From: Bifidobacterium sp. ESL0763
Lineage (GTDB): Bacteria; Actinomycetota; Actinomycetes; Actinomycetales; Bifidobacteriaceae
Reading direction: 5' to 3'
DNA length: 64,000 nt
NCBI RefSeq assembly: GCF_029433395.1
Contig: NZ_JAQTHW010000002.1
Location: 806,001 to 870,000 of the forward strand
Part shown: one piece after another, positions 52,413 to 63,443 of the stretch
Layout: the number at the start of each line of letters is the position of its first letter
Numbering within the stretch: the stretch's first letter is position 1
Notes under the pieces: generated by a model
The model's database searches: none
Told to the model about the DNA's origin: nothing
Seen by the model: only the letters and a program-made list of their open reading frames with translations
Translations under genes and position numbers: made by a program

Positions 52413-53684
52413 TCACACCTCAAAGAACGGACGGACTTTTGCTGCCACGTCGACGACCTGCTTCGCCTCGTCGACGGTGTTGTAGATGCCGGTGGAGGCG
52501 CGCGTGGAGGCGAAGAGCCCGAAGTGGCGGTGCACCGGCTGGGCGCAATGGTGGCCCACGCGCACGGCGATGCCCTGCGCGTCGAAGAACTGGCCGACAT
52601 CGTGCGGATGCACGCCGTCGACGTCGAAGGAGACGGTGCCGACGCGATCCTTGGCGTCGGCGGGGCCGATGATCCTGAACCCGGGAACCTCGCCGATCTT
52701 CAGCAGCTCGTCGGTGATGGTGCGCTCGTGGGCCATGAGGTTCTCCATGCCGATGCCTCGCATCCAGTCGGCGGCCACGCCCGCGGCCACGACTTGGGCG
52801 ACCGGCTGGGTGCCAGCCTCGAAACGCTCCGGCGGCGCCATGTACTGCGCCGGCTTATCCATCCAGGCGAGCTCGACCATCGACCCGCCGAAGCTGGCCG
52901 GCGGTAGCGCCTCGAGCAGCTCGCGCTTGCCATAGAGGAAGCCGACGCCGGTGGGCCCGTACATCTTGTGGGCGCTCCATGCGGCGAAGTCCACGTCCAT
53001 GGCGTGGAAGTCGATCTTCAGGTGCGGCACGGACTGGCAGGCGTCGAGGATGAAGATGGCGCCGACCTCGTGCGCGCGCTTGACGATGGGTGCGATGTCG
53101 GTGATGGCGCCGGTGACGTTGCTGATGTGGGTGACCGCCACGACCTTGGTGCGCTCGGTGATGACCTCGTTGGCGGTGTCGGAGCGCACGCGCCCGTCGT
53201 CGGTGAGGTCGAACCACTTCAGGGTCGCTCCGGTACGCAGGGCCAGCTCCTGGAAGGGCAGCAGCACCGAATGGTGCTCGGCCTTGGAGACCACGATCTC
53301 ATCGCCGGGACCAACGGCAAAGCGCTTGGCGGCCTCTCCCCCGCGTCCCAGCGAGGCGTTGCCGATGGCGGTGGCCAGCAGGTTGAGCCCCGCGGTGGCC
53401 CCGGCGGTGACGACGACCTCCTCTCCGCCCTCCTCATAGCCGGCGCCGACGAGCTTGGCGACCTTGGCGCGGGCCTGTTCGAAGGCGACGGTGCTGCGTG
53501 AGGCGAGCTCATGGGCCCCGCGGTGCACGCCGGCGTTGATGGTCTCGTAGAACTCGCTCTCGGCGTCGATCACGCACTGCGGCTTCTGCGCCGTGGCCGA
53601 AGAGTCGAAGTACACGAGCCGGTGCCCATGCACCTCCTGATCCAAAATGGGAAACTGCTTGCGAATCTCAAGGAAGTCAGTCAT
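52413..53684 (-). CDS. sufS: Cysteine desulfurase SufS
   Basis: PLP enzyme that mobilises sulfur from cysteine. The 423-residue chain has Lys240 (SAHKMYGPTG) for PLP, His138 in EHHSVLLP, and the active-site Cys380 in VGHHCAQP (class II desulfurase). The ATG at 53684 is chosen since homology begins MTDFLEIRKQFPILDQ and GAAGGAAAG precedes; the frame is open for another 89 codons upstream through the palindromes. It is followed by sufU. Confidence 0.95.
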   Translation of the reverse strand: MTDFLEIRKQFPILDQEVHGHRLVYFDSSATAQKPQCVIDAESEFYETINAGVHRGAHELASRSTVAFEQARAKVAKLVGAGYEEGGEEVVVTAGATAGLNLLATAIGNASLGRGGEAAKRFAVGPGDEIVVSKAEHHSVLLPFQELALRTGATLKWFDLTDDGRVRSDTANEVITERTKVVAVTHISNVTGAITDIAPIVKRAHEVGAIFILDACQSVPHLKIDFHAMDVDFAAWSAHKMYGPTGVGFLYGKRELLEALPPASFGGSMVELAWMDKPAQYMAPPERFEAGTQPVAQVVAAGVAADWMRGIGMENLMAHERTITDELLKIGEVPGFRIIGPADAKDRVGTVSFDVDGVHPHDVGQFFDAQGIAVRVGHHCAQPVHRHFGLFASTRASTGIYNTVDEAKQVVDVAAKVRPFFEV

Positions 53685-53736
53685 CTTTCCTTCTTCCCTC
53701 TTCTTAACATCCATACAACACCCGGACCGACGTGCC

Positions 53737-54066
53737 GGAGATCGGGATATGCCATTCTCGACACGCTCCGGGCCGCTCGGCCAAGTCATACGGTCGAGAA
53801 CGGCATATCCCGATCTCCACCACTCAGCCAAATCCAACTCAATCGTAATCCCAGCAACAACCAAACGCGCCGAAGCTGGAACCGCAACTAAAGAGAGCGG
53901 AGCGCGGATTCCGATACTCGAAGTATCGGAATCCGCCAAAGCCCTCAACACAAACCCTGACCGTGTACGTTACATAAGTGGGTTGGGGAAAATATACGAT
54001 GCTGAGGCATAAAGCTTGGCCTACCGGCCTTGAGGGTGCCGAAGCATTGTATATTTTCCCCAACCC
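53737..54066. repeat. Three large palindromes between sufC and sufS
   Basis: Three hairpins occupy the 451-bp gap. (1) 53737-53762 with 53793-53818: 26-bp arms, one mismatch, 30-nt loop. (2) 53904-53918 with 53922-53936: 15 bp perfect, 3-nt loop. (3) 53980-54003 with 54043-54066: 24-bp arms, one mismatch, 39-nt loop. They lie inside an otherwise tight operon and have no coding sequence. Confidence 0.88.
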
Positions 54067-54135
54067 GCGACCAACCGCCCAAAGCGAGCCGATCGCAAAA
54101 AGTCAGCCAAAACCGACCGGTCAGATCAGAGACCG

Positions 54136-54912
54136 TCACGCCATCGCGGACTCGGTGGCCCCTTCCGGCAGGTACTGATCGTACCCGGTCTCCTCCAGCT
54201 CATCGGCCAGCTCCGGCCCGCCGGTCTTGACGAACTTGCCGCCTGCGAAGACGTGCACGATGTCCGGCTTGATGTACTTGAGGATGCGGGTGTAGTGGGT
54301 GATGAGCATGATGCCCAGGCCGGTGTTGGCCTTGGCGCGGTTCACGCCCTCGGAGACGATGCGCAGCGCGTCAACGTCGAGGCCGGAATCGGTCTCGTCC
54401 ATGATGGCGAACTTCGGCTTCAAGAGCTCCAGCTGCAGCACCTCGGCGCGCTTCTTCTCGCCGCCGGAGAAGCCCTCGTTGACGGAACGAGAGGCGAACT
54501 TCTTATCCATGCGCAGGTTCTTCATCGCGTCCTGCAGGTCCTTGGTCCAGGTGCGGATGGCCGGGGCCTTGCCATCTACCTCCGTCTTGGCAGTGCGCAG
54601 GAAGTTGGTCATGGAGACGCCGGGCACCTCCACCGGGTACTGCATGGCCAGGAACAGGCCCGCCTTGGCACGCTCGTCGGCGGTCATCTTGAGGATGTCC
54701 TCGCCGTCGAGCAGGGCCTGGCCGGAGTCGACGAAGTACTTCGGGTGGCCGGCCAGCGTGTAGGCCAGGGTGGACTTGCCGCTTCCGTTGGGGCCCATGA
54801 TGGCGTGGGTCTCACCGGACTTGACGGTGAGCGTGGCGCCCTTCAGGATCTGCTTGCGGCCTTCCTTGGTCTCCACCGATGCGTAGAGATCCTTGATTTC
54901 CAATGTTGACAT
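54136..54912 (-). CDS. sufC: Fe-S assembly ATPase SufC
   Basis: A 258-residue ABC-type ATPase of the SufBCD scaffold. Walker A GPNGSGKST (40-48), signature FSGGEKKRAE, Walker B AIMDETDSGLD. The ATG abuts the sufD stop (TAAATG). Downstream the operon breaks for 451 bp of palindromes. Confidence 0.96.
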   Translation of the reverse strand: MSTLEIKDLYASVETKEGRKQILKGATLTVKSGETHAIMGPNGSGKSTLAYTLAGHPKYFVDSGQALLDGEDILKMTADERAKAGLFLAMQYPVEVPGVSMTNFLRTAKTEVDGKAPAIRTWTKDLQDAMKNLRMDKKFASRSVNEGFSGGEKKRAEVLQLELLKPKFAIMDETDSGLDVDALRIVSEGVNRAKANTGLGIMLITHYTRILKYIKPDIVHVFAGGKFVKTGGPELADELEETGYDQYLPEGATESAMA

Positions 54913-56136
54913 TTACTTATCCTCCAATACCGCTTGCATGTCCGCGCTTTCACCGCGCGCGAGCCTGCGGTCGATTACATTCATGAGATGTTCGGCGATG
55001 CTGGGCACGCCGATCTGTTCGATGAGGTCGGCGAAGAAGCCACGGACCACGAGCTTGCGCGCGTCGGATTCCGTGATGCCGCGCGACTGCAGGTAGAAGA
55101 GCTCCTCGTCGTCGAAGTGGCCCACGGAGCTGGCGTGGCCCGCGCCGATGATGTTGCCGTTCTCGATCTCCAGGTTCGGCTCCGAATCGGCCACCGGCCC
55201 GGGCGTGAGCACCAGATTGCGGTTGAGCTCGTAGGAGTCGGTGTTGGGCGCGGTCGGCTGGATCAGCGCGTTGCCGACCCACGTCGAATGCGCGTCCTTG
55301 CCGTCGAGCGCGCCCTTGTAGACCACGCGGGACTTGCAGTCGGCAAAGTTGTGCACCACCATCGTGCGGTGCTCCAGGTGCTGGCCGGCCTCGGCGAAGT
55401 AGATGCCGAGCATGTTGAGCTCGCTCTGGGGGCCGCCGAAGTCCTGGTCCATGCGCAGGCGCACGATGTCGCCGCCCAGCGTGACCACCGCGTGGCGCAG
55501 GGACGAGCCCTCGCCGACGTGGATGCGCTGGTTGCCGACATGCTTGGAGGCCCTGTCCCATTCCTGCACGAAGGTGGTGGAGACGTGGGCGTCGCGCCCG
55601 ACGACGATCTCCACGCCCTCGGCGAGCCGGGCCAGGCCCTGGTGGCGCACCACGATGTCGCCATGCGTCCTATCGGCGACCTGGAGCACCAGATGCAGGG
55701 AGTCAAGGTCGGCGCCATGGCCCTCGACGTCGACCAGGACGGGCTGGCTGAGCTCGCCGGAGACGGAGACCACGACGGACTTGCCGCCGCTGTTCCACTC
55801 CACGGCCGAGACGCGGTCGTTGGGCTTCATCACCGTGCCGGAGGGAGCCTCTCCGCGCTCGACGACGCTCCTTACGACCTGGGAGGCGTCGACGGGCGTG
55901 CCGTCGATGTTGCTGACGGTGACCTTGGTCTCGCCGCTGGGCTCGAAGACGTCGAAGAACTCGCTGATGCGCTCGAGCGGCGTGTAGCGCCAGTCCTCCT
56001 GCTTGCGGGTCGGCACCTTGAAGTCGTCGACCTCGAACGAGCGCGTCTGGTTGTCGGCGCTGGACGGCATGGCCGCCGGCATCGCGTAGGGATCGTTGGG
56101 ATCCGCCACTGGGATATTCACTTCTTGTTCGGCCAT
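54913..56136 (-). CDS. sufD: Fe-S assembly protein SufD
   Basis: A 407-residue SufD of the SufBC2D scaffold. It has the right-handed beta-helix with conserved ADCKSRVVYKGALDG and the C-terminal HFDDEELFYLQSRGI-x-ARKLVVRGFF segment shared with SufB. It lies 3 bp after sufB and directly before sufC, so it is co-translated. Confidence 0.95.
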   Translation of the reverse strand: MAEQEVNIPVADPNDPYAMPAAMPSSADNQTRSFEVDDFKVPTRKQEDWRYTPLERISEFFDVFEPSGETKVTVSNIDGTPVDASQVVRSVVERGEAPSGTVMKPNDRVSAVEWNSGGKSVVVSVSGELSQPVLVDVEGHGADLDSLHLVLQVADRTHGDIVVRHQGLARLAEGVEIVVGRDAHVSTTFVQEWDRASKHVGNQRIHVGEGSSLRHAVVTLGGDIVRLRMDQDFGGPQSELNMLGIYFAEAGQHLEHRTMVVHNFADCKSRVVYKGALDGKDAHSTWVGNALIQPTAPNTDSYELNRNLVLTPGPVADSEPNLEIENGNIIGAGHASSVGHFDDEELFYLQSRGITESDARKLVVRGFFADLIEQIGVPSIAEHLMNVIDRRLARGESADMQAVLEDK

Positions 56137-56139
56137 CGC

Positions 56140-57636
56140 TCAGCCCACCGATCCTTCCATCTGCAGCTCGACAAGCCTGTTGAGCTCCAACGCGTATTCC
56201 ATGGGAAGCTCGCGGCTGATCGGCTCGACGAAGCCGCGCACGATCATGCCCATGGCCTCCTTCTCCTCGAGCCCGCGGCTCATCAGGTAGAAGAGCTGGT
56301 CCTCGGAGACCTTCGAGACGGTCGCCTCGTGCGCCATCGTCACGTCGTCCTCGCGGATGTCGACGTGCGGATAGGTGTCGGAACGCGAGTAGTCGTCGAC
56401 CAGCAGCGTGTCGCAGACCACCGAGGAGCTCGAGTCCTTGGCGCCGTCGATGACCTTGACCAGGCCGCGGTAGGCGCAGCGTCCGCCGCCGCGCGAGATC
56501 GACTTGGCGACGATGGTGGAGCTGGTGTGCGGGGCCAGATGGATCATCTTGGCGCCCGTGTCCTGGTACTGGCCCTTGCCGGCGAAGCTCAGCGACATGG
56601 TGGAGGCCTTGGCGTACGGCTCGGCGAGAATGCACGAGGGGTACTTCATGCTGGCCTTGGAGCCGATGTTGCCGTCGACCCATTCCATGGTGCCGCCCTC
56701 CTTGACGTAGGCGCGCTGGGTGACCAGGTTGTAGACGTTGTTCGACCAGTTCTGCACGGTGGTGTAGCGCACGCGCGCGTTCTTGCCGACGATGATCTCC
56801 ACGTTGGCGGCGTGCAGCGAGTCGGTCGCGTAGATCGGCGCGGTGCAGCCCTCGACGTAGTGGACGTAGGAGCCCTCCTCCGCGATGATCAGCGTGCGCT
56901 CGAACTGACCCATGTTCGGCGTGTTGATGCGGAAGTATGCCTGCAGCGGGATGTCGACGTGGACGCCCTTCGGAACGTAGACGAACGAGCCGCCAGACCA
57001 CGCCGCGGTGTTCAACGCCGCGAACTTGTTGTCGTCGAAGGGGATGACCGTGGCGAAGTACTTCTTGACGATGTCAGGGTACTCGCGAAGCGCGGTGTCG
57101 GTGTCGGTGAAGATCACGCCCTGCTTCTTCAGGTCCTCCTGGATGGAGTTGTAGATGACCTCGGACTCGTACTGCGCCGCGACGCCGGAGACCAGACGCT
57201 TCTTCTCGGCGTCCGGGATGCCCAGCTTGTCGTAGGTGGTGCGGATGTCGGTGGGCAGATCGTCCCAGCTCTTGGCGGGCTTGTCGATCGGCTTGACGTA
57301 GTACTTGAAGTCGTCGGCGTCGAAGTCGGAGAGGTCCACGCCCCACTTGGGCATGGGCTTGTCGACAAAGGCGCGGTAGCCCTTGAGCCTCATCTCGAGC
57401 ATCCATTCGGGCTCGCCCTTGTCGGCCGAGATCTCGCGCACGACGTTCTCGTCGATGCCCTTCTTCGCGGCCTCGCCGGCGGCGTCGGAATCATGCCATC
57501 CGTAGCTGTAGTCGCCGAACTGGTCGATGATCTCGTCATCCTGTTTTATCTTGTCCTCGTTGACACGTTCGCGATCGGCCACATACTGGCTCATCTCCGT
57601 GTCCGACGCGGCGCTTGGCGTTGGTTGTTGTGTCAC
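56140..57636 (-). CDS. sufB: Fe-S assembly protein SufB
   Basis: The 498-residue scaffold subunit on which clusters form. [15 protein letters not shown] carries the conserved Cys, [19 protein letters not shown] and [17 protein letters not shown] segments are present, and [13 protein letters not shown] gives another conserved Cys. The frame can start at GTG 57669, but GGGAGG stands 9 bases before GTG 57636, which fits better. It is first in the suf operon; no sufR-like regulator gene is adjacent in the window. Confidence 0.95.
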   Translation of the reverse strand: MTQQPTPSAASDTEMSQYVADRERVNEDKIKQDDEIIDQFGDYSYGWHDSDAAGEAAKKGIDENVVREISADKGEPEWMLEMRLKGYRAFVDKPMPKWGVDLSDFDADDFKYYVKPIDKPAKSWDDLPTDIRTTYDKLGIPDAEKKRLVSGVAAQYESEVIYNSIQEDLKKQGVIFTDTDTALREYPDIVKKYFATVIPFDDNKFAALNTAAWSGGSFVYVPKGVHVDIPLQAYFRINTPNMGQFERTLIIAEEGSYVHYVEGCTAPIYATDSLHAANVEIIVGKNARVRYTTVQNWSNNVYNLVTQRAYVKEGGTMEWVDGNIGSKASMKYPSCILAEPYAKASTMSLSFAGKGQYQDTGAKMIHLAPHTSSTIVAKSISRGGGRCAYRGLVKVIDGAKDSSSSVVCDTLLVDDYSRSDTYPHVDIREDDVTMAHEATVSKVSEDQLFYLMSRGLEEKEAMGMIVRGFVEPISRELPMEYALELNRLVELQMEGSVG

Positions 57637-57787
57637 CGTACGCTGCCTCCCATATCTAGACTGACTCACCTACCAACCTAACAGAATCGAAGCCTGATTA
57701 CTAGGGTTCGAGGCCGAAACGCCAGCGATGGCGAAAGTGATTTAGTTCACATTACATTCGTTTGCGCTGCCACGGCCCTATTACGAG

Positions 57788-57821
57788 AGCAGGGGACCCC
57801 GCCGAAACGGAATCCCCTGCT
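57788..57821 (-). terminator. pyrG terminator hairpin
   Basis: AGCAGGGGA (57788-57796) and TCCCCTGCT (57813-57821), 16-nt loop, about 50 bp past the pyrG stop. No strong T-run. Confidence 0.65.
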
Positions 57822-57869
57822 CGCCGGCCCGTCACGCCCTGGTCGGCGACGGGCTCAATCGTGAAAGGC

Positions 57870-59552
<1,683 letters not shown>

Positions 59553-59980
59553 GGAACTTCAGTCTATCAGCGCCTATTGACGCGGCGTGTCCGTAAGCCC
59601 CTCCATGACGGGCTGCGAATAGCCCGACCTCGCTTCAACGCGGTCGCATTCCAACGGTATCGCAAAATTGGTACCGCAGAAAGCCTCTGACCGTCCATAT
59701 TCCAACGGTTTCGTCAAATTAATGACGCGCAGAGACAATAATCGTTATTGTTCCAACATTGTCGTAAAAACAATGCCTTCCACGTTTCATAACCGTCAAT
59801 AATCCAACATCATCGCAACGTCAGCCGCATCCACAGCCAACCATCAAACGCATGATCAGGCCAACCGTGACGCCAACCGGCCAACATACGACACGCCAGA
59901 ATGTGGATAACTAAAACCGTTCGACCACAGTCGTCGCACCAGCTTGCGCCGTCTGGGCCGCTCCCCATATCTTCGCTTTT
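59553..59980. other. 428-bp divergent region
   Basis: Holds the 51-bp array above, and must carry the promoters of pyrG and the next gene. A possible -10 (TATCTT, 59968-59973) sits seven bases before the next ATG. No other gene is supported. Confidence 0.5.
59648..59814. repeat. Four-unit 51-bp repeat array between pyrG and the nuclease-fold gene
   Basis: TTCCAAC or ATCCAAC cores start at 59648, 59699, 59750 and 59801, exactly 51 bp apart. The first two units share 11 bases (ATTCCAACGGT) and then TCG; the last is near-identical in core to a unit at 61.1 kb. Units are otherwise variable. No coding sequence is seen. It lies in the divergent region of pyrG and the next gene. Confidence 0.85.
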
Positions 59981-60937
59981 ATGAGACACAACAAACACAT
60001 CGAGACCATGCTTGACCGGGCCCAATGCGCACATAGCTGCCTTGCATGTGGCGCAAGCCCCGAGTACCGCGCGCTGCACCGACGCTATAAATGCGGCGAA
60101 CTGCTTTCACCATATCCCTGCGTCTTCGTCCGCGAATCGTTCTGGAACTCGCTCAATCCGATCGAGCAGGACCTCGCCACCATCAGGGCGCTCGCGCAAT
60201 TGCATCCAAACTGGATCTTCACCGGATTATCCGCTGCCAGCGTCCATGGTCTCGACCACAGCTATGCGCTCCATCGTTTGCACCACATCCACATCGCCAC
60301 CGACACCGGTCAGGGGGCGCATAACCATGCGAGGCTCGAACGGGTCTACCTGCATCATCCCCATATCGAAAGCGTGGAGATGATCAACGTCACGGATATC
60401 CCGCAAACCCTCGTGGTACTCGCCAGACGACTGCCGTTTCGCGACGCGCTCGCGCTTTTCGATTCCGCAAGTCGAAAAGGTACCGGCAAAACGGCGATAC
60501 TCGAAGCCTGCAGAACGATGCGTTGCGACAAAACGGACATCAACCGCCTGATCGACGAGATGAATCCCCTGAGCGAGAACAGCGGAGAATCGTTGGCACG
60601 GGCAACCATGATCGAATTGGGTTTCATAGTTCCCCGATTGCAGGTACCGTTCCCCAACTCGGATCCATCGCGCCAGCCCTATCGCGTCGATTTCGCATGG
60701 CGCCTGCCCGACAACCGTTGCATTGTGGGAGAATACGACGGCATGCAAAAGTATGTGATGCAATCAGCGGGCGGACGAACCTATATCGAAGCAAAGGTGC
60801 ACCAGCAACTCAGGCGTGAAGAGGATCTCAAACGACAGGGCGTGGACGACATTATCCGCTTTCAGTATGAGGATCTACTCCGGCCCGCACGATTGGCCGG
60901 CAAGCTGGTTGCCGCGGGAATACCAAGGTGTCGATGA
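59981..60937 (+). CDS. AbiEi-type regulator with DUF559/Vsr-like nuclease fold
   Basis: A 318-residue protein of a type common in actinobacteria. The N-terminal part (about 15-190) resembles AbiEi-like winged-helix regulators (FTGLSAASVHGLDHSY). The C-terminal part carries the residues of a PD-(D/E)xK-like DUF559 domain: GES at 202-204, Asp237 (YRVDFAW), Glu251 and Asp253 (GEYDG), Lys257. No toxin partner is next to it. There is no ribosome site; TATCTT lies seven bases ahead, so the mRNA may be leaderless. Base use is less GC-rich than neighbours. It is flanked on both sides by 51-bp repeat arrays. Function unknown. Confidence 0.7.
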   Translation: MRHNKHIETMLDRAQCAHSCLACGASPEYRALHRRYKCGELLSPYPCVFVRESFWNSLNPIEQDLATIRALAQLHPNWIFTGLSAASVHGLDHSYALHRLHHIHIATDTGQGAHNHARLERVYLHHPHIESVEMINVTDIPQTLVVLARRLPFRDALALFDSASRKGTGKTAILEACRTMRCDKTDINRLIDEMNPLSENSGESLARATMIELGFIVPRLQVPFPNSDPSRQPYRVDFAWRLPDNRCIVGEYDGMQKYVMQSAGGRTYIEAKVHQQLRREEDLKRQGVDDIIRFQYEDLLRPARLAGKLVAAGIPRCR

Positions 60938-61006
60938 ATACCGCCTGCGCACACTGGCCAAACGTTATTGTTAGGATATAACCAGATACACGTCGCTAAA
61001 GGCAAT

Positions 61007-61121
61007 ATACCAACATTATTAGAAGAATAATACCTCTAAGCAGAGGTGTGAGGCCATAATCCAACATCATTATTGGATTATGGCCACATAGAACGCTAAT
61101 AGTCAATAATCCAACATCATC
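61007..61121. repeat. Three-unit 50/51-bp repeat array downstream of the nuclease-fold gene
   Basis: CCAAC cores start at 61010, 61061 and 61111 (steps 51 and 50). The middle unit also forms a perfect 13-bp palindrome (61052-61064 with 61073-61085). The last unit shares the 20-mer GTCAATAATCCAACATCATC with the fourth unit of the upstream array (61102-61121 and 59795-59814). Lies between convergent genes. Confidence 0.85.
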
Positions 61122-61125
61122 AGGC

Positions 61126-61578
61126 TTACGTCCGGTCGGCGAGCAGGTGGGCGACGGCGTCGAGGGCGAGCTTGTAGCCGTAGAAGCCCATGCCGGTGAT
61201 AGTGCCGGTGGCCACTGGACTGATGACGCTGTACTTGCGGAAGGCGTCGCGGGCGGAGGGGTTGGAGATGTGCACCTCCATCAGGGGCAGGCCGGCGTCG
61301 GTGACCATCTTGGCGGCGTCGGAGAGACCGTAGCTGTAGTGGGTGAAGGCGGCGGGGTTCATCACCACCGGGGTCCCCTCGTCGACGGCGCGGTGCATCC
61401 AGCCGATGACCTCGGCCTCGTCGTCGGACTGGCGCACCTCGGTCTCGAGGCCGAGCGCCTTGCCCCACCGCGCGCAATCCTCGCGCAGGGTCTCAAGGTC
61501 CTGGCGGCCGTAGATGTCGGGCTCGCGCACTCCCAGGCGCCCGAGGTTGGGTCCGTTGACGACGATTACCTTGGTCAT
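61126..61578 (-). CDS. aroQ: 3-dehydroquinate dehydratase, type II
   Basis: Third step of the shikimate pathway. The 150-residue type II enzyme has VVNGPNLGRLGVREPDIYG (with the catalytic Tyr at the end), NPAAFTHYSYGLSDA, VEVHISNP (here MEVHISNP) and a final VISPVATGTITGMGFYGY. The ATG at 61578 follows AAGGG at nine bases; an upstream start is inside that leader. It lies 142 bp after aroKB, probably the same operon. Confidence 0.95.
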   Translation of the reverse strand: MTKVIVVNGPNLGRLGVREPDIYGRQDLETLREDCARWGKALGLETEVRQSDDEAEVIGWMHRAVDEGTPVVMNPAAFTHYSYGLSDAAKMVTDAGLPLMEVHISNPSARDAFRKYSVISPVATGTITGMGFYGYKLALDAVAHLLADRT

Positions 61579-61720
61579 ATGCTGTCCCTTCATGGTTGGT
61601 TGGAAAACTTATCGCATATCGCACCCGCACTTTGCGATGGACGGGATTCGGGAAACGCCGGAATCCGGCCGTTGCCTGGAATCCATCCACCCTTTTGTGC
61701 GAGCTTTGGTGGCGCGGTCC

Positions 61721-63346
61721 TCAGCCGCGGATGCGCCTGAACGCCTCGACGAGCGCGTCCTGGGGCGGGTCCTCGAGGTGGGCGGGATGGCCGAGCGCGT
61801 CGAGGATGACGAAGCGCAGGGTGTTGCCACGGGCCTTCTTGTCCTTGTGCATCAGGGCGAGCACGTCGTCCCAGTTCCCGCCGCTCCACGAGATCGGCAG
61901 GCCGAGCGAGGAGAAGACCGTGCGGTGCAGCTCGACGGTCTTACGGTCGATGTGGCCGAGGATTTCGGCGAGCTCAGCGGCGTAGACGCATCCGACGGCC
62001 ACCGCGTTGCCGTGCCTCCAGCGGAAACGCTCGATCTTCTCGATGGCGTGGGCCAGGGTGTGCCCGTAGTTGAGGAACTCGCGCAGGCCGGCCTCCTTGA
62101 GGTCCTGGGAGACGTGGTAGGCCTTGACACGCACCGTGCGTTCGATGAGCTCGGCGACCACGTCCTCAAGCGGCGTGCCCAGGAAGTCGTCGCCGTCGAA
62201 ATGCCTCAGCTCGTCGGCGTGCTGCTGGAGGATGTCGAGGATCGTGGTGTCGCGGATGAAGCCGGACTTGGCCACCTCGCCCAGCCCCTCGATGAAGATG
62301 TCGCGCGGCAGCGTGTTGAACGTGCGCAGGTCGGCGAGCACCGCCGCGGGTGTGTAGAAGGAGCCGACGAGGTTCTTGCCCTCGTCGGTGTTGATGCCGG
62401 TCTTGCCGCCGGTGGAGGCGTCGACCATGGCCAGCAGCGAGGTGGGGCAGTTGACGTAGCGGATGCCGCGCATCCAGGTGGCGGCGATGAAGCCGGCGAG
62501 GTCGGTGGCCGCTCCCCCGCCGAGGCCGACGATGGCGTCGGAACGGGTGAAGCCGATCTCTCCGAGCCGCTTCCAGATGGTCTTGGCCACGTCGATGGTC
62601 TTGCCCTGCTCGGCGTCGGAAATGAGCATGTCGTAGACGTCGTAGCCGGCCTGGCGCAGCAGGGCGCGGGCCTGGTCGCTGTGGCGCTGCACCGGCTGGG
62701 TGTGGATCAGGGCGACGCGCAGCACGCCCTCGCCCAGCGCGTCGGGCAGCTGGTTGAGCGCCCCCTCGCCTATGCACACGTCGTAGGGCTCGATGCCGGA
62801 ACCGGTGATGTGGATGATGCGTTCGTCGATCATATTGCTCAGCTTTCTCGCCGCATTGCGTGGTGTGGAACCGTGGGTGTGCACATGCATGTTGGCGACG
62901 GCGCGGAAGACAGGGTCGCGCTGCTCGAACAGGGACATCCAGCGCCGCTCGGCGTCGCCGTCGAGCATCGGGCGGCCGCCGGAACGCGAGGCGCGTTCCA
63001 TGGCCTCGCGCCGGTCGGCCTCGAGATAGACGACCCTGCCGCCGGCCTCGGCGTATTCCTCGAGCTCACGGCGTGTGGACGGAGTCATCGGGGCGCCGCC
63101 GCCCAGGGCGAGCAGCCCGTCGAAGGAATGGAGCAGGTGGTCGATGACGTCGGCCTCGACCTTGCGGAAAGCGCGTTCCCCGTGGCGTTCGAAGTATTCG
63201 GGAATCGGCATTCCGGTCTCGCGCTCGATGCGCTGGTCGGAGTCTGCGAAGCCCATGCCGAGCATTCTCGCGGCCTCGCGGCCCACCCGGGTCTTGCCCG
63301 CGCCCGGCATGCCGATGACGACGGCGAAGGGACGATGTTCGTTCAT
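61721..63346 (-). CDS. aroKB: Bifunctional shikimate kinase / 3-dehydroquinate synthase
   Basis: A 541-residue fusion. Residues 1 to about 170 are shikimate kinase (P-loop GMPGAGKT at 12-19, [14 protein letters not shown]). From about 175 it is 3-dehydroquinate synthase ([33 protein letters not shown], and the metal-site HTLAHAIE and HGNAVAVG). The two usually lie side by side; here they form one chain with no linker stop. The ATG has GAGAAGGTG ahead. It follows aroC by 97 bp. Confidence 0.96.
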   Translation of the reverse strand: MNEHRPFAVVIGMPGAGKTRVGREAARMLGMGFADSDQRIERETGMPIPEYFERHGERAFRKVEADVIDHLLHSFDGLLALGGGAPMTPSTRRELEEYAEAGGRVVYLEADRREAMERASRSGGRPMLDGDAERRWMSLFEQRDPVFRAVANMHVHTHGSTPRNAARKLSNMIDERIIHITGSGIEPYDVCIGEGALNQLPDALGEGVLRVALIHTQPVQRHSDQARALLRQAGYDVYDMLISDAEQGKTIDVAKTIWKRLGEIGFTRSDAIVGLGGGAATDLAGFIAATWMRGIRYVNCPTSLLAMVDASTGGKTGINTDEGKNLVGSFYTPAAVLADLRTFNTLPRDIFIEGLGEVAKSGFIRDTTILDILQQHADELRHFDGDDFLGTPLEDVVAELIERTVRVKAYHVSQDLKEAGLREFLNYGHTLAHAIEKIERFRWRHGNAVAVGCVYAAELAEILGHIDRKTVELHRTVFSSLGLPISWSGGNWDDVLALMHKDKKARGNTLRFVILDALGHPAHLEDPPQDALVEAFRRIRG

Positions 63347-63394
63347 ACTGCCCGCACCTTCTCGTGATTTTGCTTACGGTTGTCTAGTTTAGCC

Positions 63395-63426
63395 CGTGGC
63401 CGTCCGTTTCCGTCCGGACGGCCACG
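63395..63426 (-). terminator. Hairpin between aroC and aroKB
   Basis: CGTGGCCGTCCG (63395-63406) pairs with 63415-63426 over 12 bp, 8-nt loop, 18 bp past the aroC stop. No T-run; it may attenuate or stabilise rather than stop the operon. Confidence 0.6.
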
Positions 63427-63443
63427 AAGACCCAAAGGAGGAC

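Noticed and set aside
54934-57681. A 915-codon plus-strand frame opposite sufD and sufB
   Set aside because: Shadow of the suf genes, for the same reason; no motifs and no ribosome site.
59981-60937. Complete AbiE toxin-antitoxin pair
   Set aside because: No AbiEii-type nucleotidyltransferase gene is next to it on either strand.
59648-61121. CRISPR array
   Set aside because: The regular 51-bp step suggested it, but only about 8-20 bases are conserved per unit, units vary in the part that should be a constant repeat, the step is too short for common types, and there are no cas genes in the window.
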